A stretch of 64,000 bases of DNA from Providencia rettgeri (GCF_023205015.1 NZ_CP096258.1:1-64000); one strand, 5' to 3'; shown: positions 32,012-40,743, numbered from the stretch's first letter. Made by a program: numbers and translations. Notes: generated by a model not told the origin, from the sequence alone.

Positions 32012-32566
32012 ATGAAAGTAAATGAATTAAAATCACTTATAGAGACAAATAAAAACAATAATTTTATTAATAATAAGAAACCATTTATCTATAATATAAA
32101 AGAAAAGCCCATTAACACTGACTGTGTAGCTTCATTAAAAAAGAAGTTTGAAGAGTTAGATAGAAAAACAGGCAGTTTTAAAAAAACACAAACGAATAAA
32201 CCACAAAACCATATAAAAAAAGAATTATTAGAATACGACAATTACGCTTTTGGAAATGATTTGAAGAAAAAAAACCTTTACTTTATTTACAGTTCGCCAG
32301 ACTCAAAAAAAATAGAGCTAATACACAATCATAATGAGAACAAAATAAATAGTGACAATGCAATTTTTATCAATATGTTTAGTTTATTAAAAAATGAAAC
32401 TGATGGTTCCATATATAAAATACATGACTTTATCATTAAAATTGCAAATAAAAATAAAGAATTATCAACAAATCATAGCCAATTTACTCATATCATAACC
32501 TTAGCCAATGGGAGGAATGTATTAATAGAAAAATATAAAAAACAAAGTAAATATTCATGTTATTAA
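32012..32566 (+). CDS. Hypothetical AT-rich cytoplasmic protein
   Basis: A 184-residue protein that I do not recognise. It is very rich in Lys and Asn, has no signal peptide or membrane helix, and is encoded by DNA far more AT-rich than its neighbours, which suggests acquisition from elsewhere. Residues 1-80 look flexible. Residues about 85-180 alternate strand- and helix-like segments (KNLYFIYSSPDSKKIELIHN, FTHIITLANGRNVLIEKY). It ends in KYSCY. The ribosome binding site region is purine-rich (ATGGAGATAA). A strong terminator follows directly. It could be an orphan effector or a phage remnant, but neither is supported. Confidence 0.6.
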   Translation: MKVNELKSLIETNKNNNFINNKKPFIYNIKEKPINTDCVASLKKKFEELDRKTGSFKKTQTNKPQNHIKKELLEYDNYAFGNDLKKKNLYFIYSSPDSKKIELIHNHNENKINSDNAIFINMFSLLKNETDGSIYKIHDFIIKIANKNKELSTNHSQFTHIITLANGRNVLIEKYKKQSKYSCY

Positions 32567-32579
32567 AAATAAAAGATAA

Positions 32580-32603
32580 ACCCGGAAAATGTAGATTTCC
32601 GGG
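32580..32603. terminator. Terminator between the AT-rich orphan and the convergent regulator
   Basis: CCCGGAAA and TTTCCGGG pair around ATGTAGA. T-rich flanks occur on both strands. Confidence 0.85.
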
Positions 32604-32621
32604 CTATTCTTATTATCTATA

Positions 32622-33269
32622 TTACGAATTTATTTTTCTAAGATGCTTATATATTGTCGCTGAGCTAATCCCTAATTCGACAGACACAATTTTATGCGCA
32701 GCAGAAAATTCAAACATACCACAGTCATGGAGTTCTTTAATGATTTCAAAGTTTTTATTTTTACTTGGAATGTTTTTATTTAAATAGATCGTATTTTTAA
32801 TGGGTTCAAGATGATCCATAATTAATTTATTAACATCTTGCGAAAAGTTTTCATTTTTAGAATTGTTCCCCCCGCCCATCAAATCAACCATCGCATTCAT
32901 TGGCATATCTAATGCCCAATTCATACAAACCATACCAATCGGCTGGTTATCTAAATTCACAATTAAGGTTGAAGACGAGCGAAATGGGCGAATACTTTTA
33001 GTATTAAAATACACTTCCCAAGATGAATGATTCTTTTTAAAGCCAGCTAATTTCTCTAGCGCAATATTCGTTGCAGGAGCTCCAAGTGTTCTCCCTGTTA
33101 GATGGCCATTAGCAATGTGGATCACGGAACTGTGTAAATCTTCAAAACTATGCAAAACAACTTCGCAATATGGCCCCAAAAACTCACCGAGACACTCAAT
33201 CATAGGGGTGTATGACTGCAATAATTTTCGATCTTGCTCAGTAAAAACATAATTAATATTCATATCCAT
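32622..33269 (-). CDS. YheO/DauR-like transcriptional regulator
   Basis: About 215 residues with an N-terminal YheO-type PAS domain (about 10-115, ECLGEFLGPYCEVVLHSFED, and GMVCMNWALD) and a C-terminal helix-turn-helix (HKIVSVELGISSATIYKHLRK). A TTG 9 bp upstream also opens the frame; I prefer the ATG at 33269. DauR and relatives respond to small metabolites such as D-arginine catabolites. The gene diverges from the RidA-MFS-TIM barrel genes, with 191 bp between, so it is the probable regulator of that cluster. The inducer is unknown. Confidence 0.83.
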   Translation of the reverse strand: MDMNINYVFTEQDRKLLQSYTPMIECLGEFLGPYCEVVLHSFEDLHSSVIHIANGHLTGRTLGAPATNIALEKLAGFKKNHSSWEVYFNTKSIRPFRSSSTLIVNLDNQPIGMVCMNWALDMPMNAMVDLMGGGNNSKNENFSQDVNKLIMDHLEPIKNTIYLNKNIPSKNKNFEIIKELHDCGMFEFSAAHKIVSVELGISSATIYKHLRKINS

Positions 33270-33460
33270 ACTCAACAACCCACTGATTAAATTCCCATAA
33301 CTTTAATAAATTAGAGTAAATTTTTCAATACTTAATCCATAAAAACACACCTTAGTATAATTTTTTTATACTTAGTCAAAAAATTGATAATAATCACGGA
33401 AGGGAAAATATGATTGTGATTTAATCATCAGCGTCAAGATAACAACCAAAGGAACCAATA

Positions 33461-33838
33461 ATGATTATTTCAACTGAAAATGCCCCTAAAGCCATCGGCC
33501 CTTATTCCCAAGCCCGAAAAGTTGGCAATAGCGTTTATATCTCGGGCTGCTGCCCTTTCCATCATGAAGATGGCTCTGTCGTTGGTGCCGACATCACCAC
33601 ACAAACAAATCAAGTCATGAAAAACCTAAAAGCCGTTGTTGAAGCCGCGGGATATTCTATGGATGACGTGGTCAAAACCACCTGCTTCATCAGTGATATG
33701 AATAATTTCGTTACCTTTAATGGTGTCTATCAATCCTATTTCTCTGAAGGTATCTACCCCGCTCGTTCCTGTGTAGAAGTTTCTCGCCTTCCAAAAGACG
33801 TATTGATAGAAGTTGAAGCGATCGTTTTGAAGCAATAA
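33461..33838 (+). CDS. RidA/YjgF family protein
   Basis: A 125-residue protein of the family that hydrolyses reactive enamine/imine intermediates formed by PLP enzymes. Family motifs AIGPYSQA near the start and the C-terminal arginine and acidic signature (ARSCVEVSRLPKDVLIEVEA) are present, so the active-site arginine looks intact. It is not the housekeeping ridA by context: it heads a small catabolic operon with a transporter 29 bp downstream. That points to a substrate whose breakdown releases enamines, such as an amino acid or amino sugar. Confidence 0.88.
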   Translation: MIISTENAPKAIGPYSQARKVGNSVYISGCCPFHHEDGSVVGADITTQTNQVMKNLKAVVEAAGYSMDDVVKTTCFISDMNNFVTFNGVYQSYFSEGIYPARSCVEVSRLPKDVLIEVEAIVLKQ

Positions 33839-33867
33839 ACGCTAAATATAATAATTAAGGCGGATTT

Positions 33868-35121
33868 ATGAATAAGTGGATAAGACTCAGTTTTCTCATT
33901 CTTGGTGCTGGTACTATTTTTAAATTATCCAGTATGAAAGATGTTTTTTACGTTCCTATGCAGCAAGATTGGGGACTAACAAATGCCCAAATTGGCTTTG
34001 GTTTTACGGTTTACACTATTGTTCAAACCATTGGTCTATTCTCATCACTATATATTGCAGATAGATTCTCGAAAAAAATCCTTCTACCCGTAGGGTTAAT
34101 TGGGGTTGGGCTTTGTGGTGCATACTTATCCACTCTTCCGCCATTTACCGGTTATCTCATATCCTTTGCCGTCATGGCATTGTTTGCAGATGTTATTTAT
34201 TGGCCAGTACTACTTAAAGCCGTACGCTTACTCGGTGATAAAAAAGAACAAGGCCGCCTATTTGGTTTCCTTGAGGCTGGACGCGGTATTGTAGACGTAA
34301 TTATTGCTTCCGGTGCATTGTATGTCTTTGTCCTGTTCGGTGAAGGCAAAGAAGGTATGCAAGCTGGGTTAATGTTTTACACCATTGTGACCGTGGTTAT
34401 TGGGGTTATCACTTATTTCATCGTTAGCGATGATGACAAAAAAGTTGCAGACAATTCATCAGAGGCAAATAAACAAGTTATTGAAGGGATAAAAAGCGTC
34501 ATTAAATGTCCTAACTTATGGCTTGCATCGATGACTATTTTCTTTATCTATGCATCATATTGTGGATTAACTTACTTCATCCCATTCTTGAAAGATATCT
34601 ATGCGTTACCCATTGCATTAGTGGGTGCCTACGGGATCATCAACCAATATGCTCTAAAAATGGTAGGAGGCCCTATTGGTGGTTTCTTATCGGACAAAGT
34701 ATTTAAATCACCTACTAAGTTCTTACAGTTCACCTGCTTATTATCTGCCGTCGCAATGAGTTTATTCATGATGTTACCTCATGAAAATATGAATGTTTAT
34801 CTCGGTATGGCGGCAACATTAGGCTTCGGAGCTATTATTTTTAGCCAGAGAGCTATTTTCTTCGCCCCGATGGAAGAAATTGGAACTAAACGTGAGTATG
34901 CAGGTTCTGCAATGGCATTTGCTTGTATTCTTGGTTATATGCCTGCGATGTTTGCTTACGCGATTTATGGCTCTTTCCTAGATAACTACCCTGGTATAAC
35001 TGGCTATAACTTTGTTTTTGGCATGATGATCATGTTTAGCTTGTTAGGTTTCGTGACCGCTAAAATTTTAACTAAACGTATAAAACAACGCGAAATCAAT
35101 GTAGCAACAGAAAATGAATAG
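33868..35121 (+). CDS. MFS transporter of the RidA/TIM-barrel cluster
   Basis: A 417-residue transporter with about 12 membrane helices by hydrophobicity. A motif A-like loop is seen at ADRFSKKILLPVG, and the repeated half-motif at GGFLSDKVFKSPTK. A family giving the exact substrate cannot be named. Its stop overlaps the first possible start of the next gene, showing tight coupling with RidA upstream and the TIM-barrel enzyme downstream. It probably imports the compound the cluster degrades. Confidence 0.82.
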   Translation: MNKWIRLSFLILGAGTIFKLSSMKDVFYVPMQQDWGLTNAQIGFGFTVYTIVQTIGLFSSLYIADRFSKKILLPVGLIGVGLCGAYLSTLPPFTGYLISFAVMALFADVIYWPVLLKAVRLLGDKKEQGRLFGFLEAGRGIVDVIIASGALYVFVLFGEGKEGMQAGLMFYTIVTVVIGVITYFIVSDDDKKVADNSSEANKQVIEGIKSVIKCPNLWLASMTIFFIYASYCGLTYFIPFLKDIYALPIALVGAYGIINQYALKMVGGPIGGFLSDKVFKSPTKFLQFTCLLSAVAMSLFMMLPHENMNVYLGMAATLGFGAIIFSQRAIFFAPMEEIGTKREYAGSAMAFACILGYMPAMFAYAIYGSFLDNYPGITGYNFVFGMMIMFSLLGFVTAKILTKRIKQREINVATENE

Positions 35122-35143
35122 AATTGACATTACAGGTGAAAAA

Positions 35144-36118
35144 ATGAATAACATCGAAGCACAAAAAATTATTGATCGTATTGATTCAATGCCACTGTAC
35201 CTCCACGCTTATGCCTTCCATTTAAACATGAGAAAAGAGCGTATTTTACCCGATGACTTATTAGAAATAGCGAAAAAGCATCATTTAACAGGCGCTAAGA
35301 TTCATGTTGAAGATGGTGAAACTAAAGCCCTAAAAACCATGAGTGATGCACAATTAGAGGCTTTTGGACAAAAAGCAAAGGAATATAACCTCGATTTAAA
35401 AATTGAAACGAGTTCTTCTGCCGCCAATGCAATTGATGAAGCCGTACACATTGCACTAAAAACACGTGCTAGCTCTATTCGCTTTTACCCTCGCTACGAA
35501 GGTCATCTGCAAGATGTACTTAAAAAAGTCAAAGCTGATATCCAGTATATCAAAGAAACTTATGAGCACACGGGCCTGAAGTTTGTTATCGAGCAACATG
35601 AAGATCTAAAAAGCCATGAACTTAATCAATTAGTCGAAGACGCTGATTTTCCTAATTTTTCATTGCTGTTTGATTTCGGCAATATGTTCAATGCTAATGA
35701 ACTACCGTTAGAAGCTTTTGATAAAATGAAAGGCAATATCACTCAGGTCCATATGAAAGATGCCGTTCGCCTTCCTGAAGGAAAAGGATTTGGTCACAAA
35801 GCGAGCCTTTCAGGTGAAGGCGAAGTACCTTTCAAAGAATTAGTCAAACAACTAATTTGCTTAGGTGATGAAAAACCACAAGTCATATCCTTTGGCTTAG
35901 AAGAAGAAGTTGACTATTACGCACCTGCTTTTCGCTTTGATGATGAAGGGGATAACCCATGGATCCCATATCGTGGCGCAAGTGAAACGCCAATGCCAAC
36001 AGAAGGATTGGATGCACGGTTAGAAAAAGAGATGACCGATGCAATGAATCAACTGACTTTTGTGAGAAATATTGCTGAAGAATTAAAGCAAGAAGCTCTC
36101 ACAATCCTCAATAAATAA
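35144..36118 (+). CDS. Sugar-phosphate isomerase/epimerase-like TIM-barrel protein
   Basis: A 324-residue xylose-isomerase-like TIM barrel. An ATG at 35114 overlaps the MFS stop, but AGGTG precedes the ATG at 35144 at good spacing, so I start there. The metal-site pattern of the family is visible in order: Glu in FVIEQHEDL, Asp in LLFDFGNMF, His in QVHMKDA and Glu in FGLEEEVDY. Members include epimerases, isomerases and dehydratases of sugars and sugar acids. The specific reaction is not inferable. Last gene of the cluster, followed by a terminator. Confidence 0.8.
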   Translation: MNNIEAQKIIDRIDSMPLYLHAYAFHLNMRKERILPDDLLEIAKKHHLTGAKIHVEDGETKALKTMSDAQLEAFGQKAKEYNLDLKIETSSSAANAIDEAVHIALKTRASSIRFYPRYEGHLQDVLKKVKADIQYIKETYEHTGLKFVIEQHEDLKSHELNQLVEDADFPNFSLLFDFGNMFNANELPLEAFDKMKGNITQVHMKDAVRLPEGKGFGHKASLSGEGEVPFKELVKQLICLGDEKPQVISFGLEEEVDYYAPAFRFDDEGDNPWIPYRGASETPMPTEGLDARLEKEMTDAMNQLTFVRNIAEELKQEALTILNK

Positions 36119-36135
36119 CAATTCTATGACTCAAT

Positions 36136-36175
36136 AAAAATCCGATTTCATGATAAATGTTATCGGGTTTTTTAT
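36136..36175 (+). terminator. Terminator after the TIM-barrel gene
   Basis: CCGAT/ATCGG stem, extended by A/T pairs, with a 16-nt loop and a run of six T. Confidence 0.75.
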
Positions 36176-36286
36176 AATACCTTTATCTCTTTCAATGCGA
36201 GCGTAAAAAAAATTTTTCTTTCTGCATCTAAATCCATTTCCTTGTCGTCTCTATTAGTGACATTCAAATACCACAAGGAAATAACG

Positions 36287-36970
36287 ATGAAAACATGTAT
36301 TGCTACTTTGCTAAGCTTGTTTGCCTGTACTGCTATGGCGTCAGATATTTCAATCAAAGAAACCTCCCTCGGAAATGTTTACACCAATAACCAAGGTATG
36401 ACTCTCTATTATTTTGATAATGATAAGCCGGATCACTCTGTTTGTTATGATGATTGTGAAAAATTATGGCCTCCATTATTGGTGACAGATGAAACTACCA
36501 AACTTTCTGGACTAACCAAAATTCAACGTAAAGATGGGAAAATACAATGGGCAATCAACCACCAGCCACTCTATTTATGGAGTAAAGATCAAAAGCCAGG
36601 AGATATAACAGGCGCTGGGGTCAAGAATATTTGGTCAATTGCTCGCGCAGATAATGTTCCAGTCGATGTTTATACAACAGAAAAAAGAAAGCTTTTAACG
36701 AATAAAGCGAAAATGACACTTTACACCTTCACTAAAGACAGTGATGGACTATCATCATGTAATGACGAATGTGCCATTAAATGGCCACCACTAGCTGCCC
36801 AAAAAGAGGATATAGCCAGCGCCCCGTTTAGTATTATTACGCGCAAAGATGGGTCTTACCAATGGGCTTATAAAAATAAGCCTTTATATACATGGATAAA
36901 AGACCAAAAACCTGGCGATATCACAGGGGATAATGTAGCCAATGCTTGGAACCTAGTCCCCCTGCCATAA
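36287..36970 (+). CDS. Secreted protein with two Lipoprotein_15-type repeats
   Basis: A 227-residue exported protein. The signal peptide MKTCIATLLSLFACTAMA is followed by two related domains of about 100 residues (about 25-120 and 125-227). Each has the pattern of a YxF-type strand, then a pair of cysteines four apart (CYDDCEKLWPP; CNDECAIKWPP), then DGxxQWA and LYxWxKDQKPGDITG. The start ATG at 36287 follows AAGGAA; an upstream TTG in frame is unlikely. Function is unknown for this repeat family. It is followed 16 bp later by an ECF sigma factor and its anti-sigma factor, so a three-gene envelope-stress or redox-type module is suggested. Confidence 0.82.
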   Translation: MKTCIATLLSLFACTAMASDISIKETSLGNVYTNNQGMTLYYFDNDKPDHSVCYDDCEKLWPPLLVTDETTKLSGLTKIQRKDGKIQWAINHQPLYLWSKDQKPGDITGAGVKNIWSIARADNVPVDVYTTEKRKLLTNKAKMTLYTFTKDSDGLSSCNDECAIKWPPLAAQKEDIASAPFSIITRKDGSYQWAYKNKPLYTWIKDQKPGDITGDNVANAWNLVPLP

Positions 36971-36986
36971 TGTTTATGAGGTATAT

Positions 36987-37511
36987 GTGATCGCAGAAAA
37001 CAATGAGCTACAAACGTTATTTTTAAAAATAAAACGTCAAGATAAACAAGCTTTTGAACGATTTTATAACCTAACTAATCGTAAGCTCTATGGATTGCTA
37101 ATCAATATTGTGGCTGATCGCGAAATAGCCGCGGAATTGCTACATGAAGGCTATCTCAAGATTTGGTTTTCTGCGGATAATCACCATGTTATTTATCCAT
37201 GGGCGTGGAGCTGCCAGCTGATGCGTAATTTAGCTATCGACTATGTTAGAAAACAGGGACGCAGCCCCGCCTTTGAAGAAATTGATATCTCACATGAAGT
37301 ATTCACCCAAACAGATATAACTGATGAAACAGAAACATTAGCGCGTTGTTTTCATGAGCTAACTAAAGAAAAACAGCAAGCCATAAAATTAGCGTATATC
37401 CATGGTTACTCTCACGAAGAAATTGTTACGCGGTTATCCCATCCACTTGGAACAATTAAATCATGGATACGGCGGGGCTTAAAGGAGCTAAAACAATGCA
37501 TCAACGCTTAA
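36987..37511 (+). CDS. ECF-type RNA polymerase sigma factor
   Basis: 174 residues with sigma region 2 (about 20-85, GLLINIVADREIAAELLHEGYLKIW) and region 4 (about 118-168, IHGYSHEEIVTRLSHPLGTIKSWIRRGLKELK, a helix-turn-helix). GTG start after a GAGG sequence. It overlaps the anti-sigma gene by 16 bp, so the two are translationally coupled. The likely target includes its own operon and the secreted repeat gene upstream. Confidence 0.88.
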   Translation: MIAENNELQTLFLKIKRQDKQAFERFYNLTNRKLYGLLINIVADREIAAELLHEGYLKIWFSADNHHVIYPWAWSCQLMRNLAIDYVRKQGRSPAFEEIDISHEVFTQTDITDETETLARCFHELTKEKQQAIKLAYIHGYSHEEIVTRLSHPLGTIKSWIRRGLKELKQCINA

Positions 37512-38224
37512 CCCCTGCTCGTTATAGCCATCCTGTTATACGAGATCACCTCGTTAGCCAGTATGTTATTGGTACTTTATCTCGCCGAGTAAGCAAGCGC
37601 CTCGAATCAATCATGGCTACAGATGTAACTTGGGCTGAATTAGTGATGCAGTGGCATTCATACCTTGATGAGTTAGAACCAATGACTTTAGATAAGCCTC
37701 CTTCATGGGTATGGCGCGATATAAAAATGGTAATAGGCCAAGAGAAAAAGAAACCGTTTTATCACAATTTATTGCGTAACAAATGGTCTTTAATACCTCT
37801 AGCTTGTTCTGTATTCCTTTTTATATTTGCTAGTATGATGTTGTTAATGGTAGAGCCTCAAACATCAACACCTAGCTATGTCGCCACAATGTCATCAGCG
37901 GATAAAAATAATTATTTTATATTGATGGCATATAAAGGCAATAAACCGGGTAAATCTAGCCTTAAATTAGAGTGGAATAGCCAGTATCCACCTCTAGAAG
38001 CAGATATGGAAAAAGCCATGATTTGGGCAAAAAATAGAACGACGGGGAAAATTTCATTATTAGGGCATTTCAATGAACTACAGTCTGTTCGATTACTTAC
38101 ACCAACAGAATGGAAAATGATAAAAAATAGTAGTGAATTATTTATTACTAAAAATAATGATCCAAATAGCCTAATACTCTTTAAAGGCGCATGTATTGAG
38201 TTACTCAATACAGATAACTCATAG
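37496..38224 (+). CDS. Anti-sigma factor (RskA-like), membrane-anchored
   Basis: 242 residues from the ATG at 37496, preceded by AAAGGAG. An in-frame upstream start at 37463 is possible but unnecessary. The N-terminal cytoplasmic part (1-95) would bind the sigma factor. One membrane helix lies at about 100-122 (LIPLACSVFLFIFASMMLLM). The periplasmic domain (about 123-242) resembles anti-sigma-K C-terminal domains. It converges on the glmS terminator. Confidence 0.85.
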   Translation: MHQRLTPARYSHPVIRDHLVSQYVIGTLSRRVSKRLESIMATDVTWAELVMQWHSYLDELEPMTLDKPPSWVWRDIKMVIGQEKKKPFYHNLLRNKWSLIPLACSVFLFIFASMMLLMVEPQTSTPSYVATMSSADKNNYFILMAYKGNKPGKSSLKLEWNSQYPPLEADMEKAMIWAKNRTTGKISLLGHFNELQSVRLLTPTEWKMIKNSSELFITKNNDPNSLILFKGACIELLNTDNS

Positions 38225-38239
38225 CTAAAGTTTAACTAA

Positions 38240-38275
38240 TAAAAAAACCGGTACAGCAGCGTCTGCTGTACCGGT
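38240..38275 (-). terminator. Original glmS terminator, displaced by the transposon
   Basis: A perfect 13-bp stem, ACCGGTACAGCAG / CTGCTGTACCGGT, with a CGT loop is preceded by a run of A on the plus strand, so it terminates minus-strand transcription. glmS is on the minus strand, but its stop codon is now more than 23 kb away. The Tn7-like element has landed between gene and terminator. Confidence 0.92.
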
Positions 38276-38279
38276 CATC

Positions 38280-38429
38280 TGTGGGATGACAAAATAGTCC
38301 TAAAATAAACTACGCTACAAGCCATATTTTTTGGCTCTACTTTAAAAATAAATGACAAAATAGATCTAAAATAAATTTTAAGCTTGCCATAATCTCGCAC
38401 CCAATAAGTGACAAAATAGATCTAAAATG
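38280..38429. repeat. Left end of the Tn7-like element with three TnsB-type sites
   Basis: Three direct copies of a 20-bp motif, consensus GACAAAATAGATCTAAAATA, lie at 38288-38307, 38354-38373 and 38410-38429. They are separated, as in Tn7, whose left end also has three spaced TnsB sites. Confidence 0.9.
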
Positions 38430-38471
38430 ATATCAGGACATGGTTAAACATCTGTTTTAAATCAACTTTCC

Positions 38472-38810
38472 ATGTCTATTGATGACGTAAAAAGGCTTTA
38501 TAAAGCGGGCTTCATCCTGATTGACCCTGTTGGCGAAAATAAAGCTTCAGTCAGCCTGCCGAGGTACAAAGTTCTTATTTCGGCTTTAGAGATATTAATT
38601 TTTATGATCCTATATTTCTGGCCGGCAGTAATTTTTTCAGGGTTAACGAAAACTGAAGGCAATCTTAGTATGCTAGCGTTCGTTTTCGTAACCTCGCTTC
38701 TAGGTTTATCTCTAATTTATTTCCAGTACCAGAGAAATATTCTGCCAATCCTCATTTTAAGGAGGCATGGATTTAATTTGGGTGATCATTATGTATTACC
38801 GACGCCATAA
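38472..38810 (+). CDS. Hypothetical small membrane protein
   Basis: 112 residues with two clear membrane helices (about residues 34-57 and 66-85) and short cytoplasmic ends. I recognise no family. It is the first gene at the transposon's left end, just inside the third TnsB site. Its stop codon lies inside a long perfect hairpin. It may be cargo of unknown function; the frame has no evident ribosome binding site beyond AACTTTCC, which lowers confidence. Confidence 0.5.
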   Translation: MSIDDVKRLYKAGFILIDPVGENKASVSLPRYKVLISALEILIFMILYFWPAVIFSGLTKTEGNLSMLAFVFVTSLLGLSLIYFQYQRNILPILILRRHGFNLGDHYVLPTP

Positions 38811-38824
38811 GGCGTCGGTAATAC
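38793..38824. terminator. Long perfect hairpin at the end of the 112-residue frame
   Basis: GTATTACCGACGCC and GGCGTCGGTAATAC pair perfectly around ATAA. There is no T-run, so it could be a terminator, a protein-binding palindrome or an old recombination site. Confidence 0.55.
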
Positions 38825-38889
38825 GGTTAAAATGAATAACCAGATAACCATCTAAATAACTGTTCCTAACAGTACACGACAAAGCGAGT

Positions 38890-39993
38890 TTAATCTGCTT
38901 GTTTGCTCCCTTTAGCAAGGTAAGCCTTTAACTCATCACTCAGACCTTGACTTATAACGGGGTTGCGAAACGGGCTGTCAACAATCTCTTTATGTTCCTC
39001 TGGCTTTGGTATTTTAACTTCATGTTCAGTTTTAATTTTGCTTTCCAATTTGCCCAGTTTTTTACCCTTCAAAACCACTTTGTAATCTTCACTTCCGCGT
39101 CGGTAGGGTGAAAGCACCAGTGACTTTGGATTAGTGGCCAAATGCTTTAAAACATCCAGATTTTTTGGCACCTTAAGTGGTAGCCCCAAAGTGTATAAAG
39201 TTTTACCGCTGTAACCAATTACGACAAAGTAGTGTTCCGTTTTCATCGAAAGAGATAACCGTTGTAACTGCAGCCGTCGATTTACAACTTTTACTGTTGG
39301 CTCATTAACGTGTTTTACAAGGGCTGCTTTGTCTGGCCTTGCAGGAACGCCCACTGTGTTCATTTGAGGCTCTGTAGTAAGTGCCGCGTTGTTATCCTTA
39401 CTCGTTGGAATGCTCGGCGGAGGAGTATTTAGTACTACAAAGTTTGTAAATACGCTTGTTTGCTTTAGGCCGCTACTTACGGCAACCTCTGCCTGAGCTT
39501 TTAGGGGGGTAACCATACCAAGTATCAGCGATTCGTTTACTGTTTTTTCATCAATTGCTAATAGTTTCACTTGTGCTGCTGACAGTTCAAAGCGAAGCGT
39601 TCCACCCTCAAAAGTCGCCAACACTCTAAGGCCGCCACTCGTTAAACGCACAGCCTGATTAAACAACATAGGCCGCCATTGAGATTTTTTGAGTTTTGGC
39701 TGAGCTCTCTTTGCTTTTATGTTGTTATGTGAGGCTGATTCATAACAGGGGTGCTTTGGCCATGGCGGCCCGAGCTGGTCAAACAGAACCTTTGCACCGT
39801 TAGGATGCTCGTAATAAAACACCTTTTGGCCGCATGTTCGGCATACATAATTGGGTGCAGTAAATGCACTGTAACTTTTAAACCCATCGTACTGCGTCGG
39901 CCTCGTGATTAAAGGCCGAGCAGGCGCACTTGCAGTAGGCTTAGCGTTTTCTATATACACCACTCTTCCATCTGGAAGGGTTCTAAATCCCAT
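38890..39993 (-). CDS. Hypothetical protein with an N-terminal zinc-ribbon-like motif
   Basis: 367 residues with no membrane helix. Near the N-terminus a motif C51-x2-C54 ... H81-P-C83, with FDQLGPPWPKHPC, looks like a small metal-binding domain. The middle (about 100-240) contains repeated strand-like segments and a Pro/Thr-rich linker. The C-terminal part is Lys-rich (KVVLKGKKLGKLESK) and could bind nucleic acid. I cannot name a family or function. It is transcribed away from umuD with a shared upstream region of about 190 bp, so SOS co-regulation is conceivable. Confidence 0.65.
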   Translation of the reverse strand: MGFRTLPDGRVVYIENAKPTASAPARPLITRPTQYDGFKSYSAFTAPNYVCRTCGQKVFYYEHPNGAKVLFDQLGPPWPKHPCYESASHNNIKAKRAQPKLKKSQWRPMLFNQAVRLTSGGLRVLATFEGGTLRFELSAAQVKLLAIDEKTVNESLILGMVTPLKAQAEVAVSSGLKQTSVFTNFVVLNTPPPSIPTSKDNNAALTTEPQMNTVGVPARPDKAALVKHVNEPTVKVVNRRLQLQRLSLSMKTEHYFVVIGYSGKTLYTLGLPLKVPKNLDVLKHLATNPKSLVLSPYRRGSEDYKVVLKGKKLGKLESKIKTEHEVKIPKPEEHKEIVDSPFRNPVISQGLSDELKAYLAKGSKQAD

Positions 39994-40152
39994 TTATGTC
40001 TTTCCTTATGACTTTGTTCCTTTTTAGCTTAATGCCCTTCGATGGGCAAGCAGAAATTTGGCTTGAGGCACCAGATGCAAGCACTGCCCCTTCAGATGGC
40101 TCATTATTTTGATTTACGCAGATTAGTTGGAATTTATTCAGCTACTGATATA

Positions 40153-40168
40153 CTGTAATTATATACAG
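40153..40168. promoter_or_regulatory. LexA (SOS) box upstream of umuD
   Basis: CTGTAATTATATACAG fits the CTGT-N8-ACAG LexA consensus. It lies 13 bp before the umuD start, as expected for an SOS mutagenesis operon. The operon it once controlled is now interrupted about 110 bp downstream. Confidence 0.9.
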
Positions 40169-40181
40169 TTTTGAGGTTTAT

Positions 40182-40277
40182 ATGTCAGCAGTTTATCTCG
40201 GTGATGCCAGTGCCTGGCCTAAACGTAATATTCCACTATATGGCGACCCGGTAAAAGCTGGGTTTCCATCGCCTGCA
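40182..40277 (+). pseudogene. umuD: 5' fragment of umuD, cut by the nested element
   Basis: The ATG opens 32 codons (MSAVYLGDASAWPKRNIPLY, then ...AGFPSPA) that match the N-terminal arm and self-cleavage region of UmuD; E. coli has CGFPSPA, with cleavage before the Gly. The frame then enters foreign sequence and stops at 40313. The missing 3' part continues at about 48470 (PAQDYVERTLDLNEL). The fragment retains its LexA-box promoter but lacks the catalytic Ser and Lys. Confidence 0.9.
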
Positions 40278-40313
40278 CTTTTCCCATATTGCTCTTTTTT
40301 GTCAATGTTCTGA

Positions 40314-40743
40314 AATCTATTAATAAATAACGAAAAAATAATAAGATAGTAAGATAAATCTCGTTCATACCTACTTTTACGGCGTTGACAACTATCACTC
40401 GGTCGAGTTTTTTCACTGATCCCCGCTGGGATCCCCTAATTGGTTGCCTTAGCGCTCATCCGAGCAAAGTTGAGTTAGGCTAGTTAACTAAATAATATAA
40501 ATGGCCTTGTCCGACTCAGGCGAGACGGAACAACTTCGGTGGCCTCGATAAGCGCTGGCCCACTCCGAACCGTGAGAGTTTTTAAACAAACTGGTAAAGC
40601 AGACGCAATTCTCTTTCACTCGAAGCTGCTTTAAACCGCAGGTCGCGACCCATAACAGACGATAATTCTTTAATCGATATTCGTTTTGATGTATCATCGC
40701 GAGCAGGAAACACCTTTCTTTATATCTAGGAAAAAACTATCGT
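40314..40743. other. Noncoding left part of the nested element, upstream of bla
   Basis: No convincing frame is present. A GATCCCCGCTGGGATCCC palindromic stretch lies near 40421-40438. The 60 bp before bla contain TATCAT (40691-40696) as a possible -10 element, and GCAGGAAAC as a poor ribosome binding site match. The origin of this segment is unclear. Confidence 0.4.
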
